Of a DNA stretch of 64,000 nucleotides, positions 55,254 to 63,332 are shown one piece after another. A program made the translations under genes and the position numbers. The stretch comes from Paraburkholderia ferrariae NBRC 106233. GTDB taxonomy: Bacteria > Pseudomonadota > Gammaproteobacteria > Burkholderiales > Burkholderiaceae. The notes under the pieces are model-generated. The model saw nothing but the letters and a program-made list of their open reading frames with translations, made no database searches and was not told the origin of the DNA. How positions within the stretch are numbered: the stretch's first letter is position 1; every line of letters starts with the position of its first letter. Location: NCBI RefSeq assembly GCF_000685035.1, contig NZ_BAYB01000008.1, positions 124,001 to 188,000 on the forward strand, written 5' to 3'.

Positions 55254-56555
55254 TCACGCGGCAACGGCTTCGAGCGTCAGCGCCGCCGGCTGTGCCCCGC
55301 GCGTGCGCGTACGGCTCGCGCCGCGCTGGACCAGACGCTTCGTGGAAGGCCAGTTCCACATATCCACCTCGTCGCGGATCGCCTCGCACACGTCCACGAG
55401 GTGCTCGAGCTCCCGTTCCGAAAGCGCTGCGTTCACCGAGAGCCGCACGAGCGAGCGGTTCTGCGCCGTGGCCGGCGCGCAGAACACCGAACCGAAAATG
55501 CCGCGCGCTTCCAGCGCATCGCGCAGCACGATGGTTTGCTGCTCCGGGCCCGCTTCGAGCGCAACGATCTGGGCTTCGCTGCCGTTCAGGTTGTAGCCGA
55601 ACCCGGCGAGCCGCGTGCGCAGGTAGCGCGCGTTCGCGTGGAGCCGCGTGCGGCGCCAGTCTTCGCGTTCGATCACATCGAGCGTGGCCGCGAGCCCCAT
55701 CACCTCGTGCGGCAGCAGCGTCGAGCTGAAGATGGCGGGCAGCGCCTCGAACTTGAAGTATTCCTGAAAGCGCTTCGAACAGGCGATGATGCCCGCGCGG
55801 CCCGCGAACGCCTTGGCGAGGCTCGCGGTACGGAAATGCACGCGATCGGTCAGCCCCAGTTCGACCACGAGTCCCGCGCCCTTCGGCCCATGCGTGCCGA
55901 GCGAATGCGATTCGTCCACCACCAGCACGCAGCCGTGTTGCGCGCAGACTTCGGCAATCGCTTCGAGCGGCGCCACGCTGCCGTTCGTGCTGTACACCGA
56001 ATCGACGATCACGACACCCGGGCCGTTGCGCTCGATGCGCTGTTCGAGGTGATCGACGTCGTTGTGCAGGAAACTGACCGCGCGTGCGCCCGCGCTGCGG
56101 ATGCCTTCCCAAAGCGACATGTGGGCCATCATGTCCACGTAGACCGGCGTGCGATCGTTCGCGATCGACTGGATGAGGCCCGTATTCGCGGCGAAGCCCG
56201 ACTGGCACAGCACGCCCGATTCCGCATGCATATAGGCGGCGAAGCGGTCTTCGAGCTGCAACTGCGGACAATCGTCGCCGTGCAGGAAGATGCCCGACAT
56301 CAGCAGGCCGTTGCCTTCGTCGCGAATGCTGCGGCACATGGCGTCGAGAATCTCGGGATGGCGTGCGATCGAAAGGTAATCGTTGCTCGACAGATGCAGC
56401 GCCTCGGCGCCCGGCGTGCGGCCCTGCATGATGTGGCCGCCGGCCCAGGTTTCGTGCACGCGCGCCTCGTAATACCGGTCCACGCGTGCGGCAAGAAAGG
56501 ACGGCAACGCCGCATCGTTCTGGTGGGCGCTACGCCAGTTGCTACCAACTTTCAT
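55254..56555 (-). CDS. cqsA: alpha-hydroxyketone autoinducer synthase (CqsA/LqsA/JqsA family)
   Basis: 433 aa PLP enzyme of the alpha-oxoamine synthase group. LHLSSNDYLSIARHPEI, LLMSGIFLHGDDCPQLQLEDRFAAYM, the GVLCQSGFAANTGLIQSI block, LVVDESHSLGTHGPKG (PLP Asp214 and His217) and the Schiff-base Lys248 in TASLAKAFAGRAG are all present. GIFLHGDD and the non-biotin neighbourhood separate it from BioF/Kbl. It condenses an acyl-CoA with an amino acid or SAM-derived donor to give an alpha-hydroxyketone or amino-ketone precursor; acyl length is not predictable. AAGGAG lies 6 nt before ATG 56555. The C-terminal 25 residues are variable. Confidence 0.9.
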   Translation of the reverse strand: MKVGSNWRSAHQNDAALPSFLAARVDRYYEARVHETWAGGHIMQGRTPGAEALHLSSNDYLSIARHPEILDAMCRSIRDEGNGLLMSGIFLHGDDCPQLQLEDRFAAYMHAESGVLCQSGFAANTGLIQSIANDRTPVYVDMMAHMSLWEGIRSAGARAVSFLHNDVDHLEQRIERNGPGVVIVDSVYSTNGSVAPLEAIAEVCAQHGCVLVVDESHSLGTHGPKGAGLVVELGLTDRVHFRTASLAKAFAGRAGIIACSKRFQEYFKFEALPAIFSSTLLPHEVMGLAATLDVIEREDWRRTRLHANARYLRTRLAGFGYNLNGSEAQIVALEAGPEQQTIVLRDALEARGIFGSVFCAPATAQNRSLVRLSVNAALSERELEHLVDVCEAIRDEVDMWNWPSTKRLVQRGASRTRTRGAQPAALTLEAVAA

Positions 56556-57256
56556 CTCAGGCTCCTTGCGGTTATAGGCCGCCTCCCGAAGGCGACTCGT
56601 CGCGTCAGGAATCCTTGCGAGAGACAGGCCAGTGATGTGCCCGCGCAGGCACGCCGAGCGTGGTCATACTCGGTGCGCCTGCAACAGACAGGTGAATGCG
56701 GGTCATGCGATGGTGGACGGATGCGTCCGTCGCGATGCGCAATGCAACGCCAATGCGAGGACGAACCGGAGTGCAAAGCGGGATCTGCCCGCTTCGCCAG
56801 TGTGGGTTGCCGTGCGCGCCGCGCACGTACGCGCGGCCGCATTGCGGCATGATCGATGCAGACCGGCAGCACAACGGCGCCGGCGATATCGTTTGCGGCC
56901 GCCGGCCGCGCCAGAACAGACGCCCCGACATCCGCACGATTCCCGCCTCGCGTGATCGCTACAGGTTATGAAGGAAGAGGTGCCCGCACGGTGAAGGGGC
57001 CCCTGCGCCGCCCATGCGCGAAGCGCAGTACCCGCAAGGGAGCGGAAAGGAACACGGCGCAACACGCGAAATGCATGTTTGATAATTATCCAGTAAAAAC
57101 TTCAGCGCCATGAACTTCCAAAGCATAACTATGCGCAGTGAATTTCAATTTCGCCATTCGCAGCATTCGCGCCACGTTCTCCGGCGAAAATGATTCGCCA
57201 TGCATAATGCGGCGCGTACGGAAACGCTTTAACAATACGCGCAATGCCAAAGGACG
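56556..57256. other. gene-free leader region of the autoinducer synthase
   Basis: About 700 bp between the bufD terminator and the synthase start without a credible gene. The part near 57075-57230 is AT-rich and contains the perfect palindrome GATAATTATC (57081-57090). A promoter there would leave a 5' leader of about 500 nt; no clear -35/-10 pair was found closer. It may hold a long regulated leader or a small RNA. Confidence 0.45.
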
Positions 57257-57291
57257 AAAAAAAAGCGCAGCCGCCAGACTGGCGACTGCGC
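57257..57291 (-). terminator. rho-independent terminator of the bufferin operon
   Basis: On the minus strand, GCGCAGTCGCCA pairs with TGGCGGCTGCGC (12 bp, one wobble, loop GTC) and is followed by eight T residues, 54 nt after the bufD stop. Confidence 0.9.
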
Positions 57292-57344
57292 AGGACGAAA
57301 GCGGGAGAATGGCTGACCGGCTCAGCGACCGGAAGGCTTTCTTT

Positions 57345-57818
57345 CTATTTGATGCCGAAACGCCGATCCAGCGACAGAGCGCCGCCGCCCCGCCCGATCA
57401 TGTAAAGCAGCAACCCGGCCCACGAAAGATGCGTAGGCCACGCATCGGGATACACGAATACTTCGATCACGGTGGTCATGCCGAGCAAGGCGAGCGCCGC
57501 GCCGCGCGTGAACAGGCCGAGCACGAGCAGCACCGGGAAAAAATGCTCGGAATACGCAGCCATATGCGCGGTGATTTCGGGGGGAATCAGCGGAATCTTG
57601 TATTCGTCGCGAAACAACTCGTACGTGCCGGGCGTGATCGTAAGGAAACCGCTCACCTTGGTGCGGCCCGACATGAAAAAGATCGCCGCAATGGCAAAGC
57701 GGCACACGAGCGCGAGCAGCGAATGGCCGATCAGACGGTTCGCCAGATCGGCGGCGGCGTTCCAGCCCGCGCGCAGGCGCGCGAGGGGAGGCGTTGAGGT
57801 GGCTTGAATCGTTTCCAT
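57345..57818 (-). CDS. bufD: DoxX family membrane protein of bufferin operon
   Basis: 157 aa with four membrane helices ([74 protein letters not shown]), a DoxX/YphA-like layout. DoxX proteins are the common last member of DUF2282-DUF692-DUF2063 operons, where their role (redox or export support) is open. ATG 57818 lies 1 nt past the bufC stop with GGAG 6 nt upstream, so it is coupled. Confidence 0.87.
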   Translation of the reverse strand: METIQATSTPPLARLRAGWNAAADLANRLIGHSLLALVCRFAIAAIFFMSGRTKVSGFLTITPGTYELFRDEYKIPLIPPEITAHMAAYSEHFFPVLLVLGLFTRGAALALLGMTTVIEVFVYPDAWPTHLSWAGLLLYMIGRGGGALSLDRRFGIK

Positions 57819-57819
57819 T

Positions 57820-58638
57820 TCATGCTCCATCCGTTTTGGACTGCTTACGAGGTAAGGGTGTGGGGGCAGCCGTGTCGTCCGGGAACTGCGCGGCGCCGAA
57901 TGCGCCGTCCGCAAAGAGGCCGGCGAACAGGGCACCCAGATCGAGATCGGGTTCGGCTTCGAGCGCGCACGCCGTCGCCTCTTCCATGGCGCGGCCCGCC
58001 GCGCAGGCATCGAGCAGCGCATAACCGCCCTTGCCCAGCGCGCGCCACGTCACGGCGCCGCCCGCGCGCGACAGCAAGGCGCCCTCGCCGTGCCACGCGA
58101 GCGCTTCGGGCAATGCGACCGCCTCGCGGTTCGCACTCCAGATCGTGTAGACGGGATGCTGGTCGAACCATGCCCAGCGCGCGCTCGCGTGCGGACGCAG
58201 CACCGTACGCATGAAGTCTTCCGGCGAAAGCGACGCCATCCCGGCCGCGCCCAGCACGGTATCGTCCGCCGCTACGTGCGCCTCGGTCCAGAACCGGTCG
58301 AGCCGCGCGACGTCCGCGAGCCAGGGTAGTTCGCGCGCGGGTTCGAAGCCGGCGAGGAACGCTGGGAAGCTCGTGCCGTAGAGCAGCAGCCGGGCATCTT
58401 CGGGTGGTTCGTCCTGCGCGTAGATGAGCGCCGCCGAGCGAAACCAGTCCACGCCCACAAGGCGCTCGACGGTGGGGAAGTTCGCCCGCAGGGCATCGAC
58501 GCAACCCTTGAACACCGTGTTGCGATAAACGGCGAACCCCGGTTGCGCAGCGAATGCCGCAACGCGAGGGTCGTTCGCGGCGGCGCCGTGCAGCGCGCGC
58601 ACGAACGCGTCCTGAAAAGCAGCGAGCGTGGGCTTCAT
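57820..58638 (-). CDS. bufC: DUF2063 partner protein of the MNIO enzyme
   Basis: 272 aa. The N-terminal DUF2063 domain has [39 protein letters not shown] and [21 protein letters not shown], followed by a C-terminal RRE-like helical domain. Such proteins bind the precursor leader and bring it to the DUF692 enzyme. Its ATG overlaps the bufB stop (4 nt). It belongs to the DUF2282-DUF692-DUF2063-DoxX set. Confidence 0.9.
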   Translation of the reverse strand: MKPTLAAFQDAFVRALHGAAANDPRVAAFAAQPGFAVYRNTVFKGCVDALRANFPTVERLVGVDWFRSAALIYAQDEPPEDARLLLYGTSFPAFLAGFEPARELPWLADVARLDRFWTEAHVAADDTVLGAAGMASLSPEDFMRTVLRPHASARWAWFDQHPVYTIWSANREAVALPEALAWHGEGALLSRAGGAVTWRALGKGGYALLDACAAGRAMEEATACALEAEPDLDLGALFAGLFADGAFGAAQFPDDTAAPTPLPRKQSKTDGA

Positions 58639-59477
58639 GCGATCACCTCTGCTCGTTCGAGTATCGACTGCGCTGCGTTGCGTTCGGCCAGCAGCGTGTC
58701 GAACGCGGGAATATGATCGTCGCGCTCGATCAACGCGGGCCGCGGGCCGAAACGGTCGATTGCATAGCGATAGAGCGACCACACGGCGTCGGCCACCGGC
58801 GCGTCGTGCGAATCGATCAGGAGCGGGGGCTGCGTCTCCTCGTCCACGCTGTATCCGGCCAGGTGCATTTCCATCACCGCCTCGCCGGGAAAGGCGTCGA
58901 TCCACGCGCGGGCATCGAAGCCCATGTTGCGCGCGCTCACATAGACGTTGTTCACGTCGAGCAGCAGGCCGCAGCCGGTGCGCCTCACCAGTTCGGCAAG
59001 AAAGTCCTGCTCGCTCCACGCGTGACCGTCTATCCGTATGTAGTGCGACGGATTTTCAACGGCGATGCGCCGCCCGAGTGCCTCCTGCGTACAGGCAATG
59101 TTCGCCGCAATGCGGGAGAGTGCCGCAGCATCGCGCGGAAACGGCAGCAGATCGGGGTGGTAACGGCCGCCCCAGGCGGACCACGCCAGATGCTCGGAAA
59201 CGAGCGCCGGCTGCACGCGGTCCGCCAGCGCACGCAGCCGCCGCAGATGGGCGGCGTCCGGCACGCGGTCGGCCGCGAGCGAGAGCGAGACGCCATGCAG
59301 CGAGAGCGCGTGCCGCTCGCGCACGGCTTCGAGCCACGCGAGGCGCGGGCCGCCCTCGACCATGTAATTCTCCGGATGAACTTCGAACCATAAGCCGCGC
59401 GCCTCGCAGTTGCGCGCTTGCTCGTAGTGTTGCGGCTTGAGGCCGAGTCCGGCGCCGCATTCGGCTGGCGTATTCAT
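58635..59477 (-). CDS. bufB: DUF692 multinuclear non-heme iron oxidase (MNIO), bufferin-modifying enzyme
   Basis: 280 aa TIM-barrel. The family pattern is complete: GLGLKPQHYEQA, WFEVHPENYMVEGGPRLAWL, SLHGVSLSLA (metal His), LVSEHLAWSAWGGRYHPDLLPFP, IAVENPSHYI (Glu), GLLLDVNNVYVSARN (Asp/Asn), VMEMHLAGYSV (His) and LIDSHDAPV (Asp/His). MNIO enzymes oxidise Cys in their peptide partners; in bufferins they are reported to make thiooxazole heterocycles that bind copper. Start ATG 59477 lies 22 nt after the bufA stop. The substrate should be BufA. Confidence 0.93.
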   Translation of the reverse strand: MNTPAECGAGLGLKPQHYEQARNCEARGLWFEVHPENYMVEGGPRLAWLEAVRERHALSLHGVSLSLAADRVPDAAHLRRLRALADRVQPALVSEHLAWSAWGGRYHPDLLPFPRDAAALSRIAANIACTQEALGRRIAVENPSHYIRIDGHAWSEQDFLAELVRRTGCGLLLDVNNVYVSARNMGFDARAWIDAFPGEAVMEMHLAGYSVDEETQPPLLIDSHDAPVADAVWSLYRYAIDRFGPRPALIERDDHIPAFDTLLAERNAAQSILERAEVIA

Positions 59478-59499
59478 GATCGCAGGGCGGCGAGGCACA

Positions 59500-59766
59500 T
59501 CAGGAGCCCATCGGCGTGAGCGAGCCGTGGCCGTTCGGCGTCTTGATCATCGTGCAGGTGCCGGCGGGAACGTTCTTCCAGTGCGCGCCGTCATAGTCCA
59601 TCTTCTGCGAACCGGCACAGGTGGTGCCCGCACCGGCCTTGCAGTCGTTGTGGCCGGCCATGGCGACGCCGTAGCACTTCTCCACGCTTTGGGCCTGCGC
59701 GACGGTGGCGCCCGAAGCGAGCGAGGCGAGGATCAGGGCGGCGGCGGAAAACTTAAGAGTACTCAT
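59500..59766 (-). CDS. bufA: bufferin precursor peptide (DUF2282)
   Basis: 88 aa. Signal peptide [25 protein letters not shown] directs it to the periplasm. The core has four Cys in the DUF2282 order: [25 protein letters not shown] (Cys31, 42, 50) and PAGTCTMI (Cys71). In described bufferins the central Cys (here 42 and 50) are converted by the MNIO enzyme, the outer ones stay as a disulphide, and the product sequesters copper. This split is by analogy. It is the first gene of the bufABCD run and lies downstream of an ECF promoter motif at 59901-59926. Confidence 0.93.
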   Translation of the reverse strand: MSTLKFSAAALILASLASGATVAQAQSVEKCYGVAMAGHNDCKAGAGTTCAGSQKMDYDGAHWKNVPAGTCTMIKTPNGHGSLTPMGS

Positions 59767-59900
59767 GATATGGGCTCCATCGATTGGACTGCTGGGTTGA
59801 ATGACGACTGGAACTGCAAGTTGAAACTCAAGTAAAAAATCGGACGGTGTCCGGATCGCCTGCGGCTTCGTGATCGATGCACGCGCGATCTGCCTGTAAA

Positions 59901-59926
59901 TACGAAGCGGCCAATGCTTCGGTTAC
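59901..59926 (-). promoter_or_regulatory. SigF-type ECF promoter driving bufABCD
   Basis: On the minus strand GTAACC (59926-59921) is followed after exactly 16 nt by CGTA (59904-59901). This matches the GTAACC-N16-CGAA form reported for Caulobacter SigF promoters, apart from one base in the -10. Confidence 0.75.
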
Positions 59927-59970
59927 AGGCCGGGATGCAAATTCAGCGGAATATTTTTTTGCGGGATGCT

Positions 59971-59996
59971 GTAACCGGCGGGCGCGTTCGTTCGTA
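59971..59996 (+). promoter_or_regulatory. SigF-type ECF promoter facing sigF
   Basis: GTAACC (59971-59976), 16 nt, CGTA (59993-59996): the same spacing and the same -10 as the bufA promoter, on the opposite strand, 45 nt away. It would start a transcript at about 60003 reading toward sigF-nrsF. Confidence 0.7.
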
Positions 59997-60217
59997 TACG
60001 CGGGCGGATGGCAGACACGCCGCGCGCGCAAGCGCGGCGCGGCGCAACAGAAAGCCATCGGAAAGAAAACATGCCGACTGCACTGCACGATGCGCTGTTC
60101 GACGCGTTCACCACCCAATTTCCCGCCTCAGCCCTTGACGAATGTCCGGCAGGCCCGCGACTATTGACCCCAGGCCCATCGAACCCAGGGCCGTTCCCCT
60201 GCCACCGGAGTACCCGC

Positions 60218-60358
60218 ATGACCCGCCACGCCCCCAACGCCGAGCAGAACGCCCATTCCTCGGGCGCCGAAGGCCCCGGCTTGCTGGCCGAAGCCTTGCC
60301 GCCGGCGCGTGCCGGCCGCCTCCGCGCCGCTGCGTCCGCACGCGCGCTACCCGCCTGA
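60218..60358 (+). CDS. possible small protein upstream of sigF
   Basis: 46 codons from ATG 60218 with GGAG 7 nt upstream. The sequence is Ala/Arg-rich ([25 protein letters not shown]) without a recognisable domain. It would be read from the distal SigF-type promoter. It may be a leader peptide or a chance frame. Confidence 0.25.
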   Translation: MTRHAPNAEQNAHSSGAEGPGLLAEALPPARAGRLRAAASARALPA

Positions 60359-60400
60359 TGCGCGCGCCATTGCCTGTGCGCGTTTTGTTTCGTCCGCGCT

Positions 60401-60426
60401 GTAACCGGAGTTCGCGATGAACCGAA
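60401..60426 (+). promoter_or_regulatory. third GTAACC-N16-CGAA motif, overlapping the sigF start
   Basis: GTAACC (60401-60406), 16 nt, CGAA (60423-60426) fits the full consensus. It spans the ATG 60417 start codon, and its GGAG part also reads as the ribosome-binding site. If functional, sigF could start further downstream, for example at GTG 60480. Confidence 0.5.
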
Positions 60427-60989
60427 CTACCGGTAACGAGCCTCGCCACGGAACCGAGGAACGGCTCAGGGCCCTGTTCGTGCGCGGTCTGGACGGCGAC
60501 ACGGCGGCCTATCACGCCTTTCTCTCGGATCTCGGCGGGCATCTGCGCGGCTTCCTGCGCAAGCGGCTTTATGGAATGCAGGACGACGTGGAGGATCTCG
60601 TGCAGGAAATCCTGCTGGCCGTGCACAACGGCCGCGCCACCTACCGCCCCGAGGAACCGCTCACGGCCTGGGTGCACGCGATCGCGCGCTACAAGCTGAC
60701 CGACTTCTTCCGCGCGCGCTCGCGGCGCGAGGCGTTGCAGACGCCGCTCGACGACGAACTGGAGATCTTCGCGACCAGCGACGGCGAAGCCGCCGACGCG
60801 CGCCGCGATCTCGGCAAGCTGCTGGACGAACTGCCCGACCGCCAGCGCCTGCCGATCCTGCATGTGAAGCTGGAGGGGCTTTCGGTAACGGAGACGGCAA
60901 AGCTCACCGGGCTCTCGGAGTCGGCGGTGAAAGTCGGTGTCCATCGCGGCCTGAAGGCGCTCGCGATGAAGTTTCAGAGTGCATCATGA
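60417..60989 (+). CDS. sigF: ECF RNA polymerase sigma factor, SigF type
   Basis: 190 aa sigma factor. Region 2 is [56 protein letters not shown] and region 4 is [46 protein letters not shown]. Its stop overlaps the nrsF start as ATGA. The anti-sigma partner, divergent bufferin operon and GTAACC-type promoters all fit the SigF regulon known from Caulobacter, which responds to toxic metals. The ATG 60417 start has GGAG 6 nt upstream but lies inside a promoter-like motif. Confidence 0.92.
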   Translation: MNRTTGNEPRHGTEERLRALFVRGLDGDTAAYHAFLSDLGGHLRGFLRKRLYGMQDDVEDLVQEILLAVHNGRATYRPEEPLTAWVHAIARYKLTDFFRARSRREALQTPLDDELEIFATSDGEAADARRDLGKLLDELPDRQRLPILHVKLEGLSVTETAKLTGLSESAVKVGVHRGLKALAMKFQSAS

Positions 60990-61627
60990 AAACAGAGGAC
61001 CTCATTTCCTTGCTCGCAACGGGCGCGGCGCCGGTGGACCGGCACGTGGTCGCGCGCCGCTTCAGCTGGGCGCTGATCGCGGGCGCACTGGGCTCGACGC
61101 TCCTGATGGCGCTCGCGTTCGGCGTGCGCCGCGACCTTGCCGCCGTGGCGGCAACCCCGCTTTTCTGGCTCAAGGTCGCGCTGCCCTTCTTCATCGCGCT
61201 GGGCGCGCTCCTCGCCACCGTGCGGCTCGCGCGCCCCGGCGTGGCGCCGCGCATGGCGTGGGCCGCCGTGGCCTGGCCCGTGGCCGCCGTTTGGCTGGGC
61301 GCCATCACGCTCGTGTGGCTCGCGCCGCCCGAGGCGCGCGTGGCGCTCGTCATGGGGCAGACCTGGCGGGTGTGCCCGTTCGCCATCGCGTTCCTCACGG
61401 TGCCCTCGTTCGTTGCCGTGTTCTGGGCCCTGCGCGGCCTCGCGCCCACACGCCCGCGCGCGGCCGGCTTCGCGGGCGGGCTGCTCGCGAGCGCCACCGC
61501 CACGCTCGCCTACTGCCTGCACTGCCCCGAAATGGGCGTGCCGTTCTGGGCCGTCTGGTACCTGCTGGGCATGGCCATCCCCGCGGCCCTCGGCGCCTGG
61601 ATCGGTCCGCGCCTGCTGCGCTGGTAG
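60986..61627 (+). CDS. nrsF: DUF1109 membrane anti-sigma factor
   Basis: 213 aa with six membrane helices from about residue 28 on and a short cytoplasmic head ([25 protein letters not shown]) that should hold SigF. Cys130 ([10 protein letters not shown]) and Cys180 (YCLHCPEMG, with Cys177 nearby) lie almost exactly where the two metal-sensing cysteines of Caulobacter NrsF are reported. Loss of binding on metal or oxidation would release SigF. It overlaps sigF by 4 nt. Confidence 0.92.
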   Translation: MKTEDLISLLATGAAPVDRHVVARRFSWALIAGALGSTLLMALAFGVRRDLAAVAATPLFWLKVALPFFIALGALLATVRLARPGVAPRMAWAAVAWPVAAVWLGAITLVWLAPPEARVALVMGQTWRVCPFAIAFLTVPSFVAVFWALRGLAPTRPRAAGFAGGLLASATATLAYCLHCPEMGVPFWAVWYLLGMAIPAALGAWIGPRLLRW

Positions 61628-61703
61628 GGGAGCCGCCCACTCGGCGCCGACCCGGGCATGGAGCCTGCTCTTTCCGGTTCTGAACGAACCGAAGGAGGCG
61701 TCG

Positions 61704-61970
61704 ATGCCCACCGCTCCCCCCATTGCGCACAAGGCCGGCCCGGACGATCCGCTCGACAGCCGCATCGAATCGGCCGTGGCGCACGTGAGCTATCCGGCCC
61801 ACCCGCCCGTGCTGATCGAAAGCGCCGAACACAACGGCGCGGCTGCGGACGTGATTGCGGCGCTCCGCCTCCTGCCCGACGAGGCCTACGGCAGCTTTCC
61901 CGAAGTGGCCGCCTCCATCACGGCGGCGCGCCGGCTCGGGCGCGGCTTGCGCAGCCCGTCGGGACAATGA
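61704..61970 (+). CDS. DUF2795 domain protein
   Basis: 88 aa. The C-terminal half (VLIESAEHNGAAADVIAALRLLPDEAYGSFPEVAASITAARR) fits DUF2795, a small helical domain often found in stress-linked proteins, preceded by a disordered start. GAAGGAGG lies close before the ATG. Function unknown. Confidence 0.75.
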   Translation: MPTAPPIAHKAGPDDPLDSRIESAVAHVSYPAHPPVLIESAEHNGAAADVIAALRLLPDEAYGSFPEVAASITAARRLGRGLRSPSGQ

Positions 61971-61988
61971 ACGCACAGGGAGGCTCGC

Positions 61989-62330
61989 ATGAGCGCACCA
62001 CCACGCAGCACCTCCGCCCGCGGCCGCAAGCGGCACGCACAGACACAGACCGCCAGTGCGCGCCGCTGGTCGAAGACGGTGAACGAAACCAGCGACGCGA
62101 TGGACATCGAACCTCACGTCTTTCGCGACGGTAGCGCAACGGAGATCGCCAGCGCGCTCAAGCGCGCCGCCGAAGAGAGCCGCCGCCGCAAGGGCACGCC
62201 GTTCCAGTCGGCCATGTCGATGCTGAATTTTTACATCAATCGGGCCGGGCGCAATCTGCCCAAAACGCGGCGCGATACCCTGCAACGCGCGAAACGGCAA
62301 TTGCGCGTGGCTTTCGGGCGCGCGCCCTGA
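61989..62330 (+). CDS. DUF3175 family basic protein
   Basis: 113 aa, very basic. RRWSKTVNETSDAMDIEPHVF followed by SATEIASALKRAAEESRRRKGTPFQSAMSMLNFYINRAGRNLPKTRRDTLQRAKRQLRVAFGR is the DUF3175 pattern. The N-terminal 25 residues are Ser/Arg/Lys-rich. Many members lie near Ku/LigD or stress genes; nucleic acid binding is plausible but unproven. It starts 19 nt after the DUF2795 gene. Confidence 0.85.
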   Translation: MSAPPRSTSARGRKRHAQTQTASARRWSKTVNETSDAMDIEPHVFRDGSATEIASALKRAAEESRRRKGTPFQSAMSMLNFYINRAGRNLPKTRRDTLQRAKRQLRVAFGRAP

Positions 62331-62527
62331 GTGGCCGAGAGGTGGCGCGAGCGGCACGGCATGCCGGGTACGGAACCTGCGCTTCATCAGATCAAAGCCG
62401 GACCCGGCGCGCCTGCGCACCCAGTGCACCCCGCGCGCGCCGACACCGGCAGCGAACCTGAACCAAACCTGAACAAAATGCGAAGGCCAAAGGCGGGGCT
62501 TGCGCCGCGCCTGGCGGGTATAGACGT

Positions 62528-62878
62528 ATGGCTACAGTATTGCTCGTGGACGACGACCCCAACGCGCTGGATGCGCTGAAAGAACTGGTGCGTCAGGAAG
62601 GTTACCGGGTCACCACCGCCGCGGATGGGCGCGACGCGCTGCGCTGCGCGCTCGCCGACCCACCGGATGTCGTGATTTCGGACTGCATGATGCCCCGCAT
62701 GGACGGGCTCGCGCTCGTGCGCGCGATGCGCCGCAACCGGATGCTGGCTCACGTGCCGCTCGTGCTCGTCTCCGCGATGGTCACGCCGCCCGTCGACGCC
62801 AACGTCGTGGGCTTCCTGCGCAAGCCCTTCGCGATCGCCCAGTTACTGGACATTCTGCACCGCGTGCACGCACCTTAG
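62528..62878 (+). CDS. stand-alone receiver-domain response regulator
   Basis: 116 aa single REC domain. It opens with ATVLLVDDDPNALDALKEL (acidic triad), has the phospho-acceptor in VVISDCMMPRMDGLALV (Asp52), the Ser in LVSAMVT and the Lys in GFLRKPFAIAQLLDIL. There is no output domain and no kinase gene adjacent, so it works on a partner encoded elsewhere. The 197 bp before it hold nothing I can identify. Confidence 0.92.
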   Translation: MATVLLVDDDPNALDALKELVRQEGYRVTTAADGRDALRCALADPPDVVISDCMMPRMDGLALVRAMRRNRMLAHVPLVLVSAMVTPPVDANVVGFLRKPFAIAQLLDILHRVHAP

Positions 62879-62992
62879 GGTCGAACCCGGCACACATCCT
62901 CAGCAACCCGCTTTGGCTCTCGCCAACTATTTCGACATCCTTATTATTTTCATATCGACCCCATGTAACCGCACGTTTCAAGGAGAACGACG

Positions 62993-63208
62993 ATGACCCC
63001 GACGAACGTCTATGCAGGCCGCTCGCACGACGAGCGCGTGGCGCGGCGCAACCGCGAAATCCAGCGTGCCCAGGAGCCGCCGGGCGGCGAGATGGCTGTC
63101 TACGGCACCGAGCCGGACCGCGACCATAGCTGCGGCGAGCTTTCGCCGCGCGGCAAAGCCGTGTGGCGCCGCGGCGCGGGACTAGACGGCGGCGGCAAGG
63201 CCGATTGA
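62993..63208 (+). CDS. small hydrophilic hypothetical protein
   Basis: 71 aa, highly charged and Gly-rich (SHDERVARRNREIQRAQEPPGGEMAVYGTEPDRDHSCGELSPRGKAVWRRGAG). No domain is recognised; it may be intrinsically disordered. AAGGAG is 8 nt before the ATG and an AT-rich stretch (62930-62955) precedes it, suitable for a promoter. GTAACC at 62965 lacks the SigF-type -10 at the right distance. Confidence 0.6.
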   Translation: MTPTNVYAGRSHDERVARRNREIQRAQEPPGGEMAVYGTEPDRDHSCGELSPRGKAVWRRGAGLDGGGKAD

Positions 63209-63332
63209 GGTCGAGTGAGGTCGAACCTGCCGGACAGCGCCATCGACAGGTATGCCCCATGCGCACGCAAAGGCATGACAGGCAACCCACGCGGTGCGCG
63301 CACCTGCGCCGCATCTTCATAAGGAGTCCATC

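Larger units (their letters stand above)
59767..60416. other. divergent bufA/sigF control region
   Basis: 650 bp with no certain gene. It holds two ECF promoter motifs back to back (59901-59926 on -, 59971-59996 on +), most of a third at 60401-60426, an A/T-rich centre near 59941-59960, and a possible 46-codon gene at 60218. The bufA leader would be about 130 nt, the sigF leader from the distal promoter about 410 nt. Confidence 0.6.

Noticed and set aside
60071..60358. 96-codon frame from ATG 60071
   Set aside because: Weak ribosome-binding site and Pro-rich, unconserved-looking sequence; the shorter frame from 60218 is slightly better supported but also doubtful.
62965..62990. fourth SigF-type promoter before the 71 aa gene
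   Set aside because: GTAACC is present but CGAA or CGTA is not found 16 nt downstream; probably chance.
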